Positions 1 to 11,560 of a DNA stretch of 64,000 bases are shown here, piece by piece; position 1 is the stretch's first letter; every line of letters starts with the position of its first letter. The translations under genes were made by a program, and so were the position numbers. Where the stretch lies: positions 5,010,794-5,074,793 of the forward strand of contig JAQFVV010000063.1 of NCBI GenBank assembly GCA_028023455.1. The letters are read 5' to 3'. This DNA comes from Epiperipatus broadwayi (taxonomy: Eukaryota; Onychophora; Udeonychophora; Euonychophora; Peripatidae). Below the pieces are notes generated by a model. That model searched no databases and was not told the origin of the DNA. It saw only the letters and a list, made by a program, of their open reading frames with translations.

Positions 1-280
1 CTAATGCTGATTTTGCTCACATTTATTGATAGTAATATTTTTTATGATGATCCATTTCAGACATTGTACCATCATTAGAGATGAATAGTGTTAATATCTA
101 GTCCTTCTACCCTTTACTGACGATTGCCAATTAGCATGAAACCATGGTTTAAAGGTGGGGACAATTTGAAAGAGATAATTTATTTTTGATTCTCTCTCAG
201 CATTTATTGACAAGCTTGAGTGGGCTATTGTTAGAGCTCCATCTGTGATCATAAAATGCAAGCTATAGGCAGGTTAAAAA
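1..280. repeat. Diverged copy of dispersed repeat A
   Basis: This stretch shares short blocks with 5222-5500: the 'ccatggttt-aaggtggggac' segment, a 'gagata' block, a 'ctctc-agc-atttat' block and the 'cttg-tgag' tail. No reading frame is visible. It is probably an old non-autonomous transposon fragment cut by the window edge. Confidence 0.35.
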
Positions 281-1430
281 AATTTTAACTTGTTTTTGTT
301 TATCATATATATATATATAAAACTAAAATGACCGTTAATTAGAACAAAATAGTATTCATTCATATATATATATATATTAATAGAACAATTATTTAGAATG
401 AAATTAAAATGTATTATATATAATATTCATAGTTTTACTTATCTAAATGACAATAACGTTATTGGTTATATATATATATAACCTACATTTAACAATTTGT
501 TTAATATTTCTACTGTTGTACTTATTACAACATAAAGCACAATTTTTTAGAGCCTGAATTAATTAAAGACTATTGTTTAACAAAAGTAAAATACATTTTT
601 ATTTATTTATTGATGTTTATGTAATAAAGAATTTTGTAATATTAATAAAATAATACGGATGGCATATTTATTTATGAACATGATAACTGTTAAAGTCAAT
701 GGATAAAACATATATTTTGTTGATTAATACGGTTTCTTCTTCATCATTTAACAGTAGTTATAGCGATACTCCCTGTGATAAGCTAGAAAACAAATTTACA
801 AAATCAAACCAAAATAATCGTTTAACAAAAAAAATATTTATATTTATAAGCATTTAATATTTATAACCTCAAGATAAACAAACTTTAAATGTTCAATCTA
901 CTTTAGAAGAAAAAGAAGTGAGATCAGGAAAATTTAAATTACTATAAAATATAAATCTAAATTTTTGTGATTTTAAAAGTTGCTCCCAGTTTTCTTTTTG
1001 TTTTAAATATTAAATATTGTTTTTGTAATGTTTTATTTGTCCTGCTTTTGAGTTTATAATATTTTTAAAGTATATATTTAAAAAAAGGATTCCAAATCAA
1101 ATTTCTAAATGGATGCCAAAAATCATAAATAGAAAGAATATTCTATATATTTTTACTTTCTGAACACACTCAACAAATACACTGACACATATATGTCCTA
1201 AGTAATCAATAGTACTTCTATATAAAATATATTTATTTGCAGCAATAATATAATTTAAAGTAATATATATATATATATTAGAATTAAACAGTCTAGAAAA
1301 TATTTTAGAATGATGACGTCTCCAAGAGTATTCTATAGTAAATTCAATTAAACATTCTATTATATATATATAGAAAGTGATTGCCAACTATTTATATATA
1401 TCATTCATCATTATTATTTTTCAACACTTA
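281..1430. other. AT-rich DNA without a recognisable gene
   Basis: I see only short (TA)n runs near 307, 363, 468, 1263 and 1362 and simple AT-rich sequence. The open frames here are short and low in complexity, and I regard them as chance. Confidence 0.5.
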
Positions 1431-1436
1431 TTGACT

Positions 1437-1822
1437 CACTTCAAGATGAACTTCAAGTTCAATCCTTCTTTTCCGATCTCTAGCCTCTCTTTTCCATATC
1501 ACACCAACACATTTACTTATTTTATACATCCATCTAACATATGGTCTTTTTCTAGGTCTTTCTAATCTCTTGGAATCCAATTTAAAATTGCAACTATCCA
1601 TCTATTACTATGTCTTCCAGAAATATGCACAATGCAATTCTGGTTTATTATTTTTTACATTGATGTTAGTAATACCTGTTTGTCCTCTCACCCATGTATT
1701 TAATTTTTGATTGCTTCTTGTTACTCCTAACATGCATATCCCCATATTTTTTTGAGTGGTCTGAAGTTTTTGTATTGCTTTTTTGTTAAGTGTCCAAGTT
1801 TCAAATCCAGAAGAAGAACTGG

Positions 1823-1827
<5 letters not shown>
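1437..1827 (-). pseudogene. 3' end of a non-LTR retrotransposon ORF2 (RTE-like), fragment
   Basis: The minus strand encodes the conserved tail that follows the reverse transcriptase core in many animal non-LTR elements. It reads 'FETWTLNKK', then 'KLQTTQKNMG-CMLGV', then 'HISGRHSNRW', then 'RPRKRPYVRW' and 'WKREARDR'. These match the usual order SETWTLTKK, QRAMER-MLGV, GHIARR-D-RW, GRPPTRW-DDI and W-R-A-DR. The pieces lie in different frames, so the gene is broken by frameshifts. The catalytic palm domain is absent because the fragment starts next to the CA/TA microsatellite at 1825-1886. The source element would have encoded an endonuclease and reverse transcriptase. Family recognition is by motif order, and the clade is uncertain. 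Confidence 0.7.
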
Positions 1828-1885
<58 letters not shown>

Positions 1886-1886
1886 C
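1825..1886. repeat. (CA)n(TA)n compound microsatellite
   Basis: About 37 bp of CA dinucleotides pass directly into about 25 bp of TA dinucleotides. It abuts the non-LTR fragment. Confidence 0.95.
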
Positions 1887-1920
1887 AAACCAAAACTGTC
1901 TAACACTATACTAGCAAAAA

Positions 1921-2412
1921 TAAAATGCAAAACCATAAAACAATACAATACTAGATTAAATTCAAAATTTTACCAAAATCCTTACACAACCATGGTTTCA
2001 TCTACTACAAATAGACATTCTCAAGTAAAAATCAACCCAAAAAAACATATATATATACAAACAAACAAACCTTCCCATAATTCATTTCAAACTTGATAAC
2101 CTCAGAATCAAGGAGTTTTATCATCAAAGTCTCCTTTATTCTTCTTTTTAAAAAGAAGAATAAAGGAGACTTTGATGATAAAACTCCTTGATTCTGAGGC
2201 TATCAATCTTATGAAGACTTCTTTTGATATTAAGGGAAGGTGGAGTTTGAAATGAATTATGGGAAGGCTTGTTTGTTTGTATATATATATGTTTTCCTTT
2301 GGGTTGATTTTCACTTGAGAAGGTCTATTTGTAGTAGATGAAACCATGGTTGTGTAAGGATTTTGGTAAAATTTTGAATTTAATCTAGTATTGTATTGTT
2401 TTATGGTTTTGC
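1921..2412. mobile_element. Fold-back element (large palindrome)
   Basis: The two halves are inverted copies of each other. The outer arm sequence 'atgcaaaaccataaaac' near 1924 returns as its complement near 2395-2413. The blocks 'ccatggtttcatctac' (1990) and 'gtagatgaaaccatgg' (2334) also pair. The centre is exact: 50 bases on each side of 2149/2150 are perfectly complementary with no spacer. The right arm carries about 45 extra bases (2206-2250). There is no coding sequence. It may be a fold-back transposon or a recent palindromic duplication. Confidence 0.8.
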
Positions 2413-3065
2413 ATATATATATATAGTATTATTTTTTGAGATAAACCGTTTATCCTAAAAAATAATAATTTATCTTTATCATTCATCCGTGTAAACATTA
2501 TATATATATATTGATAATAAATATATTTTAAAAATTATAAATATTAAGCCAAGTATTAATCCAAAATATGTAAAATATTATTACTCTTATAAACTGAAAA
2601 AAAGAAAAAGAAAAATATGAGCTATATTCAAATAAGGGTAATTTTATATATATATGTGTATGTGGGGTGGGTGTTAATTCTAACATTTTTACAGTTAAAC
2701 GATAAATTTGTACTATTGTTTCCAGGAGCTTCCATGTAATAAAAAGATAATAGCTAATTAGCTGACATTTCAGTACAATAAAAAGTACTTTCCTGAGAGT
2801 TATTTTTTTATTATCAAATCATAAGAATGTGTGTGGTGACATTTGAAATCATTATTTTTTTTTCTTATTATTTTTTTTTCATTATCAAATTCTATTGGTT
2901 GAGAAATTTCAAAAAAATATTTTATCCCTCAAATAGCTTTTTTTAAATATTGTTAATTTTCTTTAATTCACAATTTTCATTTATGCTCTTAGGCTATGCA
3001 GAAATCTTTATAAATTCCCTTAACATTCTCTGGTCATATTGTTCAGTTTTTGTCAGAATATATGT

Positions 3066-3485
3066 TTAATTAAAATTGGTGTCATGGTTAGTTAATTTTA
3101 TGTGTGAATAAATGGCTGATGAATCAGATTTTTCTATAACTGTCATAACGTATTCTTCTTTTCTTATGTTTATTCTACGATTGGTCTGTCCAATGTATGA
3201 ATGTAAACAAACACCACATGAAATTTCATGTACACCATGACACTCCAAAGGAATTTTATCTTCAAGGCATAAAAATACTTCATTAATATTTTTAAGTGTA
3301 GCATAAATTGTGTGGATATTATTTTTCTTTAAAACATTACCAATTTTATCAGTTATTCTATTTATATATGACAGAACAGTCCTAATTTTTGAAATATCCA
3401 AATCTATTTTCCTATTACATAAAAAAGCCCTATTAATAATTCTGTGATAAAAAACCATTATGAAAAATAATTTTTTTAGTAACAT
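3066..3485 (-). pseudogene. PLE-A GIY-YIG endonuclease fragment
   Basis: A 139-residue open frame. Its last 60 residues fit the GIY-YIG nuclease of Penelope-like elements: 'GVHEISCGVC' with the two zinc-binding-type cysteines, 'SYIGQTNRRI' for the YIG strand and the following conserved arginines, then 'SAIYSH' and 'TNHDTNF', equivalent to the usual SAL-QH and TGH-I-F. The first 80 residues correspond to the linker after the reverse transcriptase. The reverse transcriptase itself is absent, so the protein cannot support retrotransposition. The methionine at 3485 is only the first in the open stretch, not a convincing start. Confidence 0.75.
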
Positions 3486-3594
3486 AAATATCTAAGTGAA
3501 AATGGCTATCATCAGGAAGTCTTTTAGTTCTATGTAACAATGTCTTTGCCACTGAAATCTCACCACACACATTTTTATGATTTGAGAGAGAAGA

Positions 3595-3636
3595 AGCTCT
3601 GAGGAAAGTACTTGTTATTGTACTGAAACGTCAGCT
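3595..3636 (+). ncRNA. Hammerhead ribozyme-like motif, PLE-A right end
   Basis: Order seen: helix I strand AGCU (3595-3598), core CUGAGGA (3599-3605), an extra A, helix II AGUAC/GUACU with an 8-base loop, core GAAA, a minimal helix III (A-CG-U), cleavage-type triplet GUC, then helix I partner AGCU (3633-3636). Helix I gives four Watson-Crick pairs. The copy at the left end (about 2755-2800, minus) has CUCAGGA and is degraded. Confidence 0.5.
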
Positions 3637-3672
3637 ATTTAGCTATTATATTTTTATTACACAGAAGCTTTC

Positions 3673-4718
3673 GGAAATAACACTATGAATTCATATACAT
3701 ATATATGTGAGTGTAATCATTCTTTTTTTTTGTTGTCCCCCCCCCCAAAAAAAAAAAAATGAATTTTTAAAAAAATTTTTTTTAATGATGAAAATGGTTA
3801 ATTGTTATAAATAAAATACAAAAAAATATTTCTGGTTGTTGTTAAGTTGATAAATTTTATGAATATTTACTTTTATACAGATAGCAGCAGTGATTAATTT
3901 CTTGTGATAATTTTGTAATTACAATAACATTTGCATTGTAAATTTGAATATTAAAGTTTTATTTAAAACAGACCAGAGTGACAATTAGTGGTGATAACAA
4001 TATTAAAAAGTCTAAAAAAGCTGTGAAATGTTTTTCTTTTTAATGTTCACCCCAATTTCTGAATATATACAATGATTAATTACTACAGTAAAATACGATT
4101 GGGTATCAGTTTCAATAGTAAATAATTTAGTAAAATCTTCTCACAAATTCATTGCTTTGTGACACATTATATTATAGATATACTTAAAAAATATTTTTAT
4201 TTATATCCTCCACTCATAAATTTAATATTTTTTAGTTTATTCACTTCACATATACATTGGTTATAACTATAATACTTTCAGGAGTATAAATAATGCAAAC
4301 ACATATTTCTTTTATACTATTTTATGAACTGACATATCATTTCTATTGAATATATAATTAGCTTAAGTATTCATATTTTTTCTTTTAAACTAAATGAATC
4401 ATATAAATGAAACACATCATACATTTTTTAGCCTTATCAGAATTATTATTAACATTAATTTTGTATTTTGGAATCATTTTAAATGATTTTTTAAAAAAAA
4501 ATTATTGCAACAATACAGTATCTGTCACATGTGACGGTTATTGCAACTATATTTTACAGACAGATCCAAGTCAAATCTTAAATTTTCTAATTTTTATTTT
4601 TGATTTAATATAATTTTTAAAATTGGATTATTTGAATATAAAAATTTCAATTTCATGAATTTGTATATATATATTGTAGCTTTTTGTAACTAGCTTCGAG
4701 TTAAAATCGTAAAGATAA
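3673..4718. other. AT-rich DNA with homopolymer tracts, no gene seen
   Basis: It contains a C9-A13 homopolymer pair near 3738-3759. An open frame at 4407-4613 has no recognisable domain and lies in ordinary AT-rich sequence. Confidence 0.5.
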
Positions 4719-4990
4719 ACAATTTTTTATATTAAATGCTTTTATTGACTTGTTTCTTCAATCACAATTGGAGTTTTTAGATTAACTTGAAATAAAAGTA
4801 TAGGGTGTCCAGAAATTAATTAAGTCAATCCCTTGTTATAAAAATAAGGGATTGACTTAATTAATTTCTGGATTCCCCATGCATTTATTTCAAGATAAAC
4901 CTAAAAACTCCAATTGTTGTTGAAGAAACAATTATTTTATTTCTTTTTAGGGCACAGTCAATGAAAGCATTTAATATAATAATTTTTTAA
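4719..4990. mobile_element. Fold-back element, ~270 bp
   Basis: The arms pair across a centre near 4840. 'attaaatgcttttattgac' at the left pairs with 'gtcaatgaaagcatttaat' at the right. 'tccagaaattaattaagtc' pairs with its complement across the short loop 'cttgttataaaaataagg'. There is no coding sequence. Confidence 0.75.
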
Positions 4991-5221
4991 ATCTCTATTA
5001 TTTTTAATTTTGTAGTAGTGATACAATAAATAAAAATGTAAAACTATATTGTACTTTATATTGATTGAACACTTATATATCACTAGATATTTTTATTATA
5101 AATTAAAATGTTTTCTTTTTATTATTTATCAAATTTAATATTTTTATACAATAATATTTGTGCATATATTGCAAATGAATACTTAATAAATATAATTTTA
5201 TTTAAATCCATATCACACATA

Positions 5222-5500
5222 TAGCTATTTGAGTTGTATAGCTGGGTTTGAAGACAAATAGGTGTCTGAAAATTTCAGACTTTCCACTCAATAGACAACT
5301 TTTAGTTAAATGCTGGCTTTGGGTTGGTGGTTTTAGATCGAGTGTCTGAACCTATCCTAGCACCTCTATGAGGAGTGCCAGAGCATAAAACCATGGTTAA
5401 AGGTTTGGGGGGAGGTCCTGATAGAGATATTTTAAATGCTTTCTCTAGCTAAGCATTTATCATAAAACTTGTTGAGGAATTGGCAATCCTCATCGTTTAT
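5222..5500. repeat. Dispersed repeat A
   Basis: It is similar to 48690-48860 through the block 'gtctgaaaatttcaga' and its flanks, and more weakly to 1-280. No reading frame is visible. It is probably a non-autonomous transposon. Confidence 0.5.
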
Positions 5501-6083
5501 ATAGTATATATATTTCATTACATATTTCTGAAGTAAGTTGATATATATACACTCTTAATGTATATATTACATAATTTTATATGTAAATTAAATCAGTAAC
5601 TAAGTTTAAATTGAAAATTGTTTGATATATTTACTTTTGTGATGTTTTTTTAACTTTTTGCCATCATTTTACATAATGTGAATTTTCTAACTTATCTTTT
5701 TTAAAAAAAATGTTTTAAAATAAAAATAAAATCTATCAAACAATTTTAAATAGAAAGTCATTGATTTATTATACAAATATAATTATGTACACATAATAAA
5801 TATCATATATACATTAAGACTTTAAAATGTTAAAAAGAATCATTAAATTGGAAAAATATATATTACCTTCTCATGTTCGTTATTTAAAACAAATGAAAGA
5901 TCTAAGAGTAATTGTTAACTGTGATATGTGAAGTTATTGAATATTTTTCATATTTTTTCTGCTCTGTGTTCCATATATATCAAACTAGTTGACATACTAA
6001 AAAGATAAATGTTTGGAATGAATTAGGGTGATATAGCTTAGTTATAAATAAACTTTCAACCAATTCTATTGAATTTAAGAATA
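5501..6083. other. AT-rich DNA, nothing recognised
   Basis: No open frame of note, RNA gene or clear repeat was seen here. Confidence 0.4.
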
Positions 6084-7046
6084 TTAACCCCTTAATAGTG
6101 TTCTTTGGTTTAAGTTTGTCATAAATTCATGTCATTCAAAACCATCAGATTTTATGCTACCATAGCAAATTTACACTTATTTTAAAGCTTAAAAAGTACC
6201 ATAAGATGTTGTCCTCTCTATAATTATTTTACAAGCAAAAAATCAATAATATTGATGTAACAAGCTACAACAATGGGAGAAGGCAGGCTTTTCTAGATGC
6301 TGATTGGTTGGTTCACATTTGAAATAAAAGAAGAGTGCCTGTCAATAATTTTCATTACACCAACTTCTTTGTTTTGATTTTCAAAATGAATATCAAAGTT
6401 TTAGAGCATTTTTTTTATTATTTTTCATACATATTATAAATTATTTTAATAAAATATGCTGAAAATATAATTATTTTAGAAAAATAGTTAAGATTTTAGT
6501 AACAATTATTTACTTTTACATGAACATAAATTGAAAAAGAAACCAGCACTAACAACAATTTTGACACTTGTCAACTGTTTTCATCATTCCAAGCTTTTTA
6601 TTTGATTTTCAAATGTAAATGAATGTTTTAAAGTTTTTTTTATATTTTTTCCCATATTATAAATTATTTTGATAAAATATACTGAAAATATAATTATTTT
6701 AGAAAATAGTAAGATTTTAGTAAACATTCTTTACTTTTACATAAAAATAAATTAAGAAAGCAAATGACTGACATACTCAACATTTTTTAATAGGTTGTGA
6801 ATATTCTTTTGAGGTTCTCCACTATAAAATATTTTTATAATTATAAATAGAAATTTATTTTTAAAAAACTTTTGTTCACTTTCATATTGGAACAAATTAT
6901 TAATTTGCTTTTTACAAATGAAACTAAAATGAATATAATATTAAAAGGTGAATATATTTTTATGGCTGATTCTGTAATTGACCAATCAAAACTTTAGAGT
7001 TTTTCCCCACTCAGCCAACTGGAATATTTCACTAGAAAAAGGTTAA
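6084..7046. mobile_element. Non-autonomous piggyBac-like element, copy 1
   Basis: It begins TTAACCCC and ends AAAAAGGTTAA, matching the TTAA target and CCC/GGG terminal pattern of piggyBac transposons. A second copy lies at 8858-9797, alignable over most of its length through 'gatgctgattgg', 'caacttctttgttt', 'ctgaaaatataattattttag' and 'gtaattgaccaatcaaaa'. Inside it, a ~200-bp segment is repeated in tandem, from the 'tattataaattattt' block near 6430 to the one near 6655. No transposase frame is present, so it would depend on an enzyme supplied elsewhere. Confidence 0.6.
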
Positions 7047-8857
7047 ACCTCAATTTTAAAATTTCATTGTAACTTGAAAATGAGCAAAATTTAATAAATA
7101 AACAAACTGATTTTCCAAAATTAATAAAAGCATTTAAAAACAGATGTCATAATACTGTATAGGCCGGAATAAATAGGAGGTAAATTAAATTATAGTAATA
7201 ATGTTAGATGTGCAAAATGCTCTTTTTTATAGATTTTTTTTTGTATAAAAAATAAATAAATTGATAATCATCATTTATATTCTCCTATGTGAAATTTAGT
7301 ATATTATAATTATTTGCTGGACTTTGAGACAGAGTGTGAACTACTCATAGAATATATCAAGTTCTGGATAGTGGGACTGCCATCAGAAGCATGCTGACTA
7401 TATAACCTATGTTTAGATGGCACCTGTGTTTGATCCTCAAAACAAATAAATTATGTTGGAGGGCAGGGTTTGAATCCAGTAGTCAAAAATGCTATAGCCT
7501 GGAAATGTGATGTAAATTATGCTTTGTATAGCCTCAGTCTGTTTATAAGTACTGTTGATGATGCCTGTACCGATGATATTCTACTTCTTTGCTTTAAGGG
7601 CCAGTCTGTTTATATATGTTTTTTAATTATTATAAAGATATTTAGACCCTTTAGACATAGTAAGAATAATCTTTTTCTATGGGTCCAGTTCAATATATAT
7701 ATATATATTAAATATTTATGGTGTTAATAAATTTTGAATTAAATTAAAACAAGTAAACTTGTTTTGTTGTCATTCAGTTTTACAATGCTAATTTATTGAA
7801 TAATCATATTTGGATGAGATGATATGCACTAGTTGATTATAGCACATAATTTATTAGAAGCAGTTACAAATTAGTCTAGAAACTGAACCACAGCATGAGT
7901 AAGAGAGTATAATTATACATTCTTTTGTAGTGAATTTAATGTTTATTTTCTGGTCAGGTATAGATTTTTATATAGCAATAAGTTAATTGACATTCTTAAA
8001 TATTTAAAAAGTAATTAGACAGTTATTATAATTACTTTATCAGTAACAAGTAACAGTTATAAAGAAATTGTATATAAATTGACTCGATTGATAAAAATAC
8101 AAATATGATAATTATTGAAGTGAGTAAAGACAATTACAATAAAATGTTTGCGTATTTTATTTTAAGTCATTATTTATTATAAAGAATATTATATTCAGAT
8201 TGTAATCTTATTCAATTATAGAGTTGGTAATAGTAATATATTTTATTCTGTTACAAATTAAAGCTATTTATTTTAATTGTATTTAAAGTTTGATGATGTG
8301 GATCATAAATTCAGTTTAAGTATTAAATTTTAATATTAATATTTATTTATAATAAACACCAATACTCTTTTATATGTTTTAGTAATTATAATCTAAAGTT
8401 TGAATAACTTAGTTTTATTAAATTGAAGAGTAATTGGATATGATTTGCCAATGATGTTTGAATAAGCATCAAATAGGAATCTATATAATTTATTTTATAT
8501 ATTGATGTGATTAGATGTTATAAATGTTAATATTATCTAGTAAGATGATTTTATTTTATAATATTGTAAGTTGGTGAAAGTGGAGAGATATGATGGAATT
8601 ATTTGATTTTGTATTATTATTGAGTATTTAGTCTTATTATAATATTCATGGAATAGCATGGCTAAGTTGGCATTATTTTTTATTTTATTTAAATCAATTA
8701 TTGAGTTATATATTTAGCTAGATATCATTGATATTGTAAATTTGTAGGACATATTAAAATTATTATTTCATCCATCCATAAATTATTTTGTTTAATTATA
8801 AATATAAATATAAATAACATTTAAGTTTTAATATAAGTTTTTATTATATAAATAGTG
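7047..8857. other. AT-rich DNA between the two piggyBac-like copies
   Basis: The part at 7320-7500 is less AT-rich and holds 'gggtttgaatccagtag' (7467-7483), which resembles a tRNA B-box, so an old SINE is possible. The remainder shows nothing recognisable. Confidence 0.35.
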
Positions 8858-9797
8858 TTAACCCTTTATTTTCCATGTCCAGTTAAAAATGATCACAGCT
8901 TCAAGTTGCTCAAATTGTGTCATTTTTAACACTACAGTAAAGGATTTACAGTCATTTTAAAGCTTTAAAAAAGTATCATAAGATGCTACCCTATCTTGAA
9001 TTATTTTACAGGTAAAAAATCAATGCTATTCCAATTTTAGTTTCAACAATGGAAGAAGGTGGTCCTTACTTCATGCTGATTGGCTGAAGAATGCTTGTCA
9101 ATAATTTTTACCACTCCAACTTCTTTGTTTCATTTTGAAAATGAGAAACGAATGTTTTAGACCATTTTAATAGTATTTTTTGACATATTATAAATTATTT
9201 TCATAAAATATACTGAGAACATAATTATTTTAGAAAAAAACAGTAAGATTTTAGTAAAAAACTGTATACTTTTACAGGAATATAAATTGAAAAAGAAAAC
9301 AGTGCAACAACAATTTTCACACCTGTCAACAGTTTACATTGCCCCAAGCTCTTTATTTGATTTTTAAATAAAAATTAATGTTTTAGAATATTTTGTTGGC
9401 TTTACATATAATGTATTTTGGTAAAATATGCTGAAAATATAAATTATTTTAGGAAAATAGTAAGATTTTAGTAAAATTTATTTACTTTTACAAAACATAA
9501 ATTGAGAAAGAAAATCATTGAGGTAAGTAACATTTTTTAATAGGTTACTAACATTCTTTTTAAATTTGCTGCTATAAAATATTTGTACAATTATAAGCAG
9601 AAATTTATTTTGGAAAAAACTTGTATTCACTTTCATATTCTGACAAATTATTAATTTGCTTTTTACAAATGAAACTAAAATGAATATAATATTAAAAGAT
9701 GAATATATTTTTACTGCTGTTTCTGTAATTGACCAATCAAAAGTTTAGAATTTTACCTCATTTGGCCAATAAAATAAATTGCAACTAAATGGGTTAA
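8858..9797. mobile_element. Non-autonomous piggyBac-like element, copy 2
   Basis: It begins TTAACCCTTT and ends AAATGGGTTAA. It is collinear with 6084-7046, including the internal tandem duplication (from about 9178 and about 9405). Substitutions and small indels are frequent, so neither copy is recent. No coding sequence is present. Confidence 0.6.
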
Positions 9798-9802
9798 ACC
9801 AT

Positions 9803-9900
9803 TAAACACCACATGATCACCATTTCTTATGCTGGAATTCATTGATTACACTGCCTTGCACTGAGTGGCACTACTGTATGGAGAGTTTTCCTGTTTTAAT
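9803..9900. mobile_element. HH1 family fragment
   Basis: The tail block 'catcacatgatcaccatttcttatgc' type is inverted and joined to 'cattgattac' and 'ggcactactgtatggagagtttt' in direct orientation. Both halves are known from the full HH1 copies at 18955, 42645 and 49735. The ribozyme region is missing. Confidence 0.7.
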
Positions 9901-11390
9901 ATGAACATTGTTTTAATTCATAAAGAATATTAAAGTTTACCTGTCTAATTTTTTGTCATTATTTTTATTCTAATATAAGTGGTTCATATAATAGGAATAC
10001 ATTGTTGTTTATAAGATAATGATATTTAGTTTTATTGTTTTATCTTTAATATATTGCAAATACACCTCATATTTTAGGGTAGTTTGAAACAATGAGTTTG
10101 CTTGTTTTCTATTTGTTCTAAATGCTATTTGAATTCATGAGATTACAACAAAGATGATTATCATTGTTTTATTTAATTAACCCTTTCCTAATGCTGCATA
10201 GACTTAAATATTTTAATATTTTCTGAGGCTATTCTTTGTCTCACACATCAACATAAAATATATGATTAAATGATTATTACTTATCAGAAAACAATAAATT
10301 TTACTTCATTTGATAGATATTTTTGTTTACTACTGAAATAAAATTTAAATGTTCATATTTTGTTTCTATAAATATTTAAAAATGAGATTGTAAACAAAAC
10401 AAAGAGTTTACACATTGTTTCTAGAAAGATTATTTTCAGTTTACAAAATTAATGAAATATTTGTTACTTTTTATTATTTTTAAAAATCCAAATGAATTAT
10501 TATTTATTTCTCTTACATATAGCTAATTGTGCTTTAAAAGTTGAAAATGTTTGAGTATTTATTGAAAAATTGTGATATTTTTTTACTCAAGTATAAAAGT
10601 AAATACAAAAGTAGATCATTATGTGAAAACTAAACTTGTTAATAGCTCAAGGCCATATTCATGTTAGCTGCTAATATAACAGTATATTTTGGAAAATAAA
10701 GTATTTACAGTCAAAATAAGTTATTAATAATTTATATTTCACAATATATAATCAATATTTCACAATATCTAATCAATATAGTGTAAATTATTGTAAAAAA
10801 ATACCTAATACCATATTAAATTTCAAATAAACATGTTTTTAGTCATTGGAACTATTTTCTTTAAAACAATGTATTAATATGCCAAACATTTTACCATCTA
10901 TAAATAGCACAATAGATGAACATGTCTGGGAATGACCTATATCTATTGAATGGGCGCTTGTTTGATTTCTGCCTCATCTATCATAATTTTTGAATGAAAT
11001 TTTTATATAATAAATTATATGATAAAATAATCATTTTAACATATAATACTTACAAAAAAATCACCAGGGGGCGAATTGGTCAAAACACACAATACTGCAT
11101 AAGAAAGTAAGAAAATATTAAGTCTTACATTGTTATTCATTGATTGATATTCACTTTAGATTTGTTTACTGTTTTCATTCTGTTACAAATTATGCTATAA
11201 TGCACAGGCATTATTAAATTAGGATTGTTTTTCCTTGGTTTATATTTTTATTCTGTTGCAAATGGTGATCAATAATTAGACTATGATTAAAGATATAGTA
11301 TGACCCATATTTTGGATAACAAATATTATAAATTAATTGTAGAGACATTGTAAACAGTGTTTGCAACAAATTTCCAATTAAATTATTATA
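9901..11390. other. AT-rich DNA, nothing recognised
   Basis: A TTAACCCTTTCC sequence at 10176 could be one isolated piggyBac-like end. Otherwise no features were found. Confidence 0.4.
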
Positions 11391-11395
11391 TTTGT

Positions 11396-11560
11396 TACCC
11401 AGTTGATGACCAGTAAGACCTAGTCAAAACATTGGTTTATATTTTCAATAAATTATACAATCTATTTAGAGCTCCTCTACAATTAATTTTGTTATTCAAG
11501 TGGTGATCAGTGTGACCTGGTCAAAATGTTGGTTTATATTTTTAATAAATTATACATGGA
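11396..11560 (+). repeat. Direct repeat of ~60 bp
   Basis: 'gaccagtaagacctagtcaa' (11407) and its relative 'gatcagtgtgacctggtcaa' (11506) are each followed by 'a-ttggtttatatttt-aataaattataca'. The units are about 99 bp apart. Similar motifs occur near the ends of Penelope-like elements, but I could not identify a parent. Confidence 0.5.

Larger units (their letters stand above)
2727..3672 (-). mobile_element. Penelope-like element PLE-A, internally deleted, inverted ends
   Basis: The ends are inverted repeats of about 130 bp. 'agcttc-tgtaataaa', then 'gctaatagctga', then the block beside 'cacacacattcttatgattt' appears at the left and, as its complement, at 3553-3672. Between them is the C-terminal part of a Penelope-like protein on the minus strand (3066-3485). 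The reverse transcriptase core is missing. An even shorter relative lies at 24895-25325 and shares both the arms and the stretch around 2895-3000. Each end carries a hammerhead-like motif, as is known for PLE terminal repeats. Confidence 0.75.

Noticed and set aside
1608-1859. Open frame starting with alternating Met/Cys/Val
   Set aside because: The start lies in the CA repeat. Only the downstream part is meaningful, as a non-LTR remnant.
10176-10210. TTAACCCTTTCC as a further piggyBac-like end
   Set aside because: There is no matching right end and no similarity to the two full copies beyond the first bases.
11396-11560. Hammerhead motif in the gacctggtcaaaa repeat
   Set aside because: Helix II cannot form without using core bases, and CUGANGA is not present in either unit.
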